Source: Candidatus Roizmanbacteria bacterium RIFCSPHIGHO2_01_FULL_39_8
Lineage (GTDB): Bacteria; Patescibacteriota; Microgenomatia; UBA1406; GWC2-37-13
Assembly: GCA_001789355.1 (NCBI GenBank)
Contig: MFZI01000024.1
Coordinates: 1 to 9,032 of the forward strand
Reading direction: 5' to 3'
Length of the DNA: 9,032 bases
Part shown: piece by piece, positions 6,500 to 9,032 of the stretch
How the letters are laid out: each line of letters starts with the position of its first letter
How positions within the stretch are numbered: the first letter of the stretch is position 1
Program-made: the position numbers and the translations under genes
The notes under the pieces: model-generated
Database searches by the model: none
Seen by the model: only the letters and a program-made list of their open reading frames with translations
What the model was told of the DNA's origin: nothing

Positions 6500-6512
6500 A
6501 GTACAATACTAT
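6498..6512. promoter_or_regulatory. Palindromic divergent promoter core between yidD and trmD
   Basis: ATAGTA (6498-6503), CAA, TACTAT (6507-6512) is a perfect 6-bp inverted repeat with a 3-bp centre that nearly fills the 14-bp gap between the two divergent start codons. On the plus strand TACAAT (6502-6507) lies 6 nt before the trmD ATG; on the minus strand TAGTAT (6506-6511) lies 6 nt before the yidD ATG. The two -10 candidates overlap. Any -35 elements must lie inside the opposite coding region, where I find only weak matches, so both promoters are tentative. Confidence 0.55.
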
Positions 6513-6513
6513 C

Positions 6514-7272
6514 ATGAAGATCACTATTTTAACGCTTTTTCCCAAAATGATTGAGGGTTTTTTCAAGGAAAGCATTGTAAAACGGGCACAAGATAAAGGA
6601 CTTATAGATATTAGAATAGTAGACCTTAGAGAATATGCAGTGGATGATTATGGTTCTGTAGACGATAGACCTTATGGCGGAGGAGTAGGAATGGTATTAA
6701 GAGCCGACGTTGTCTGGACGGCTCTTAATAAAGTAAAAGTTAAAAGTGAAAAGTCAAAAGTTAAAAAAGTTATCACTTCTCCAAAAGGAAAACTATTTAA
6801 TCAAAAAAAAGCCCAGGAGTTTTCGAAACTTAACCACCTTGTAATTATCGCCGGACACTATGAGGGGGTGGATGAGCGGGTTCTGGAGTACGTTGATGAA
6901 GAGATATCCTTGGGTGACTTTGTCATGACGGGAGGGGAGATAGCCGCATCAGCGATTGTTGACTCTATTGTCCGGCTTCTTCCTGGAGTTCTAAAACATG
7001 AAGAAGCAACTCAAAAAGAAAGTTTTTTCTCCACTGCAATTAATCAATTAATTGGAGCGATAGGTGAAAATAGTATTTTAAAAAAATTAAGAGACAAAGG
7101 AATAAAAAAAGTACAGTTACTGGAATATCCCCAGTATACGAGGCCCGAGGAATTTAACGGAATAAAAGTTCCTGCCGTTCTGCTGTCGGGAAATCACAAG
7201 GAGGTTGAAAAGTGGAGATTGAAAAAGTCCTTCGAACAAACTCTCAAAAAAAGACCGGACTTGCTTGTGTAA
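6514..7272 (+). CDS. trmD: tRNA (guanine-N1)-methyltransferase TrmD
   Basis: Makes m1G37 next to the anticodon using S-adenosylmethionine, preventing +1 frameshifts. The 252 residues have the SPOUT trefoil-knot motifs: DDRPYGGGVGM (50-60), GHYEGVDER (114-122), SLGDFVMTGGEIA (132-144), RLLPGVL (154-160), YPQYTRP (205-211) and VPAVLLSGNH (219-228). Compared with usual TrmD, about 30 residues (roughly 172-201, Ser/Thr-rich then Leu/Lys-rich) are inserted in the inter-domain loop between KESF and LLEYPQYTRP. The catalytic Asp that usually precedes Ser-Phe is Glu169 here, a conservative change. The variable loop KVKVKSEKSKVKK (73-85) is encoded by a heptamer repeat. The ATG is 14 bp from the yidD start. 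Ribosomal neighbours often found with trmD (rpsP, rimM, rplS) are absent. Confidence 0.95.
   Translation: MKITILTLFPKMIEGFFKESIVKRAQDKGLIDIRIVDLREYAVDDYGSVDDRPYGGGVGMVLRADVVWTALNKVKVKSEKSKVKKVITSPKGKLFNQKKAQEFSKLNHLVIIAGHYEGVDERVLEYVDEEISLGDFVMTGGEIAASAIVDSIVRLLPGVLKHEEATQKESFFSTAINQLIGAIGENSILKKLRDKGIKKVQLLEYPQYTRPEEFNGIKVPAVLLSGNHKEVEKWRLKKSFEQTLKKRPDLLV
6730..6771 (+). repeat. Heptanucleotide AAAAGTN tandem repeat inside trmD
   Basis: Four contiguous units AAAAGTT, AAAAGTG, AAAAGTC, AAAAGTT at 6735-6762, flanked by degenerate copies AAAGT (6730-6734) and AAAAAAGTT (6763-6771). The unit length is not a multiple of three, so gain or loss of one unit would shift the trmD frame. It encodes the Lys/Val/Ser-rich loop between the DDRPYGGGVGM motif and the SPKG strand. 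Confidence 0.7.
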
Positions 7273-7310
7273 AAATAAGGTAAGATTTAGTGACAAAAAT
7301 CACTTCCATC

Positions 7311-7339
7311 TTGAAAAAGTAAGATAAAAAGATCATAAT
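7311..7339 (+). promoter_or_regulatory. Candidate promoter of the superoxide dismutase gene
   Basis: TTGAAA (7311-7316, 5 of 6), a 17-bp spacer and CATAAT (7334-7339, 5 of 6). Start of transcription would be near 7346, leaving a leader of about 22 nt that is pyrimidine-rich just before ATG and holds no Shine-Dalgarno. This differs from the leaderless promoters elsewhere in the window. No known oxidative-stress operator is recognisable. Confidence 0.5.
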
Positions 7340-7367
7340 ATACTTATTATTCATTCCCTTACCACCT

Positions 7368-8015
7368 ATGCAATTTAACAAACTTTCTCCCAAAACCTTT
7401 TCTGACTCAATTTATTCAATGAAAGGAATCTCAAAAAAGACTGTCGAAGAACACCTGAAGCTTTATCAGGGGTATGTGACTAAATATAACGAGATCATGG
7501 AAAAATTATCGATGTTAACGGATGATGATTATGCAAAAGCCAATCAATCATATTCTTTAATACGTGAACTCAAAGTAGAGTTAACTTTCGCATACGGTGG
7601 AGTAGTCAACCACGAATTATATTTTGCGCATCTGGGTGGAAAAGGCGGCATGCCAGAAGGTGACGTCTTGAAGCAGATCAAAAAAGATTTCGGGTCATTT
7701 GAGACATTTAAAAAAGACATGACGGCAACGGGTATCGCGGCCCGTGGGTGGGTCTGGACGGCATGGAATTGGAAGAATATGAAGCTTTTCAATTACTTGG
7801 GTGATGCACAAAATACCTTTCCCGTTTGGCACTCGACCCCCATCTTTGCACTGGATACCTATGAGCACGCATATTTTATCGATTACGGGGCTGCAAGAGC
7901 TAAGTATATTGAGGCTTTTTTTGAAAACGTTGACTGGAAACAAGTATCAAAAAATTTCGAACTGGTCTTAATGAAGTGCGATTGTGATTGTAATGGGTGT
8001 GAGGATCACAAATAG
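7368..8015 (+). CDS. sod: Fe/Mn-family superoxide dismutase, Mn-type signature, with cysteine-rich C-terminal tail
   Basis: Converts superoxide to oxygen and hydrogen peroxide. The 215 residues contain the four metal ligands: His29 (VEEHLKLYQGYV), His82 (VVNHELYF), and Asp163 and His167 (DTYEHAYF). Tyr36 is the gateway tyrosine. The residue that is Gln in Fe-SOD, upstream of the second ligand, is in a Gly-Gly pair, and Gln148 in GDAQNTFP occupies the Mn-type position, so manganese is likelier, although cambialistic use is possible. After the usual end of the fold comes KCDCDCNGCEDHK (203-215), with Cys204, 206, 208, 211 and His214, unusual for this family. No signal peptide, so cytoplasmic. 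It stands alone behind its own promoter and is followed by a large imperfect hairpin. Confidence 0.95.
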   Translation: MQFNKLSPKTFSDSIYSMKGISKKTVEEHLKLYQGYVTKYNEIMEKLSMLTDDDYAKANQSYSLIRELKVELTFAYGGVVNHELYFAHLGGKGGMPEGDVLKQIKKDFGSFETFKKDMTATGIAARGWVWTAWNWKNMKLFNYLGDAQNTFPVWHSTPIFALDTYEHAYFIDYGAARAKYIEAFFENVDWKQVSKNFELVLMKCDCDCNGCEDHK

Positions 8016-8025
8016 AGATAATATG

Positions 8026-8127
8026 TGAAGCGGTTAGGGTAAAGAAGTTAGTTTGGTCTAACGGTTAGGAAATTAGTAAACCTAACCCAATTTCTAAACT
8101 GGCTTCTTTACCTACAGACCAACTTCA
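8026..8127. repeat. Imperfect palindrome of 102 bp between sod and the ABC gene
   Basis: Nested complementary arms: TGAAG/CTTCA (8026-8030 and 8123-8127); GGTAAAGAAG/CTTCTTTACC (8038-8047 and 8103-8112, perfect 10 bp); TTAGTTTGG against CTAAACTGG (8048-8056 and 8094-8102, pairing with G-U wobbles); and GGTTAGG/CCTAACC (8063-8069 and 8081-8087, perfect) closing an 11-nt loop. As RNA it would form one long interrupted stem. The word CGGTTAGG occurs twice. No T-run directly follows, so it is not a textbook terminator, though it could end or protect the sod mRNA. The right end lies just before the ABC gene's candidate -35. Confidence 0.65.
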
Positions 8128-8129
8128 TG

Positions 8130-8158
8130 TTGTGGAAGAAAGAGTTTTTTGGTATAAA
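8130..8158 (+). promoter_or_regulatory. Candidate promoter of the ABC transporter gene
   Basis: TTGTGG (8130-8135, matching the TTG core), a 17-bp spacer and TATAAA (8153-8158, 5 of 6). The -10 ends 8 nt before the ATG at 8167, the same spacing as at fba. An AAAGGA overlaps the -10 and could also serve as a ribosome-binding site if transcription started further upstream. Confidence 0.45.
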
Positions 8159-8166
8159 GGATGCTT

Positions 8167-8844
8167 ATGATCTTGTTGACTTCTGTTACGAAGCGCTTTC
8201 GAAATACTCTTGCAGTAGACAATATAAGTTTTAAGGCAAAACAAGGTGAAATCATCGGCTTTCTCGGGGTAAACGGAGCTGGAAAAACTACCACAATGAG
8301 GCTTCTTTTAGGCTACCTCAACTCAACCTCAGGCAAAATCTCTATAGACAATCTCAATCCGTTAAAGGACAGAATTCAAGTATTGAGAAACGTCGGATAT
8401 CTTCCGGAAAACAACCCTCTCTATCAGGAAATGAAAGTAGATGAGTATTTAACATTTATCGCAGCTGTGAAGGGGAAAACTATTTTACGGGATACGATTG
8501 ATCAAGTCGGACTGGAGGATGTAATAAAATCCAAAATTGAAAATCTATCAAGAGGGTACAAGCAAAGAGTTGGATTGGTCGCAGCACTTATCGGAAACCC
8601 TCAGATACTTATTTTGGATGAACCAACATCGGGGCTTGACCCCATCGAACAAGAAAAAATCAGGAAATTAATTAAAAAATTATCGAGTGATAAAACGATT
8701 ATTTTCTCAACCCATATCTTATCCGAGGTAGAAGATGTTGCAACAAGGCTCATCATCATTCATAAAGGAAAAATCGTATATGACGGAAAAAAACCGAGAG
8801 GAAGGGGAGGAGTGGAGAAACTGTTTAAGAAACTGGTTAAGTAA
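8167..8844 (+). CDS. ABC transporter ATP-binding protein (ABC-2 exporter type, GldA/NatA-like)
   Basis: Cytoplasmic ATPase subunit that would power an ABC-2 membrane exporter. From ATG 8167 it is 225 residues. Numbered from that start, it shows Walker A GVNGAGKT (34-41), GYLPENNPLY in the Q-loop region with Glu where many ABC proteins have Gln, signature LSRGYKQ (127-133), Walker B ILILDEP (147-153), D-loop SGLD and switch His183 (STHILSE). An ATG at 8161 is also in frame, but homologues begin with MI followed directly by the first strand, and the -10/AAAGGA spacing favours 8167. The C-terminal part after the H-loop is short (about 40 residues), below the roughly 300 of full GldA proteins. 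It is 6 bp upstream of a GldF-like permease, its likely partner. The cargo cannot be predicted. Confidence 0.92.
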   Translation: MILLTSVTKRFRNTLAVDNISFKAKQGEIIGFLGVNGAGKTTTMRLLLGYLNSTSGKISIDNLNPLKDRIQVLRNVGYLPENNPLYQEMKVDEYLTFIAAVKGKTILRDTIDQVGLEDVIKSKIENLSRGYKQRVGLVAALIGNPQILILDEPTSGLDPIEQEKIRKLIKKLSSDKTIIFSTHILSEVEDVATRLIIIHKGKIVYDGKKPRGRGGVEKLFKKLVK

Positions 8845-8850
8845 AAATAT

Positions 8851-9032
8851 ATGAAGACGCTGTATAAAAAAGAATTGCAATATTATCTAAACAATCCAAT
8901 TGGATATATCGTGATTGTTTTGTTTGCTGTTTTTGCAAACTTTCTTTTTGTCAAAGATATTTTTGTAGTAGGATCTGTTTCGATGCGATCTTTTTTTCAG
9001 CTTCTTCCCTGGTTATTCCTCATTTATATTCC
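8851..9032 (+). CDS. ABC-2 type permease, GldF-like, partial (N-terminal 60 residues)
   Basis: Only the first 60 codons are inside the window. The start MKTLYKKELQYYLNNPIGYI, a first membrane span at about residues 17-34 (GYIVIVLFAVFANFLFV) and the segment RSFFQLLPWLFLIYI (46-60) match the N-terminus of GldF/NosY-like ABC-2 permeases, where a short cytoplasmic lead with Asn-Pro precedes the first span and a Phe-Phe-x-x-Leu-Pro-Trp segment opens the second. The ATG lies 6 bp after the stop of the ATPase gene, with no Shine-Dalgarno, suggesting translational coupling in one operon. In characterised systems GldF works with an ATPase and a GldG subunit; a gldG-like gene may follow outside the window. 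Confidence 0.85.
   Translation, partial: MKTLYKKELQYYLNNPIGYIVIVLFAVFANFLFVKDIFVVGSVSMRSFFQLLPWLFLIYI

Noticed and set aside
6730..6771. CRISPR-like or regulatory direct repeats
   Set aside because: Units are 7 bp and contiguous without spacers, inside an intact trmD frame.
7289..7304. Small hairpin AGTGA-CAAAAA-TCACT after trmD as an intrinsic terminator
   Set aside because: The stem is only 5 bp and weak, and no T-run follows.
8031..8069. Telomere-like GGTTAGGG words
   Set aside because: Only two interrupted copies, explained as arms of the 102-bp palindrome.

Overview
The window looks like ordinary chromosomal sequence from a small-genome bacterium, most likely a member of the candidate phyla radiation (Patescibacteria), possibly Microgenomates-like. 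The grounds are inference: moderately AT-rich, tightly packed genes, short intergenic gaps, almost no Shine-Dalgarno sequences, a eukaryote-like class I aldolase beside a GlpX phosphatase, and A-rich intergenic palindromes and heptamer repeats. The standard bacterial code fits: the complete genes end in TAA or TAG and no TGA needs reading through. No rRNA, tRNA, CRISPR array, transposase or phage gene is visible, and no stretch over 300 bases lacks a gene.

Layout. 1-2750 (minus strand): a three-gene central-carbon block read fba -> glpX -> gap, with gap cut by the window edge. Together these interconvert 1,3-bisphosphoglycerate, triose phosphates, fructose-1,6-bisphosphate and fructose-6-phosphate. 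The irreversible phosphatase and an NADP-like cofactor site in GAPDH point to the gluconeogenic direction. 2814-3206 (plus): a HIT-family nucleotide hydrolase/transferase, divergent from fba across a 63-bp gap holding two overlapping promoters. 4063-6216 and 3215-4057 (minus): a ClpB-type disaggregase without the N-terminal domain, followed 5 bp later by a low-GC SAM methyltransferase. A near-consensus CIRCE (HrcA operator) covers the clpB -35 box. 6263-6499 (minus) and 6514-7272 (plus): yidD and trmD, divergent, with start codons only 14 bp apart around a perfect palindrome. 7368-8015 (plus): a Mn-type Fe/Mn superoxide dismutase with a cysteine-rich tail. 8167-9032 (plus): an ABC ATPase and the start of its GldF-like permease.

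The theme of the non-coding part is promoter geometry. Several genes have a good -10 box ending only 6-8 nt before ATG, so their transcripts should be leaderless or nearly so. Two unrelated imperfect palindromes of almost the same size (about 103 and 102 bp) lie between fba/glpX and between sod and the ABC gene.

I see no wholly new multi-gene system. The most useful observations are the CIRCE-controlled N-domain-less ClpB, the repeated leaderless promoters, the divergent promoters, the cysteine tail on SOD, the altered GAPDH cofactor site and the TrmD insertion.
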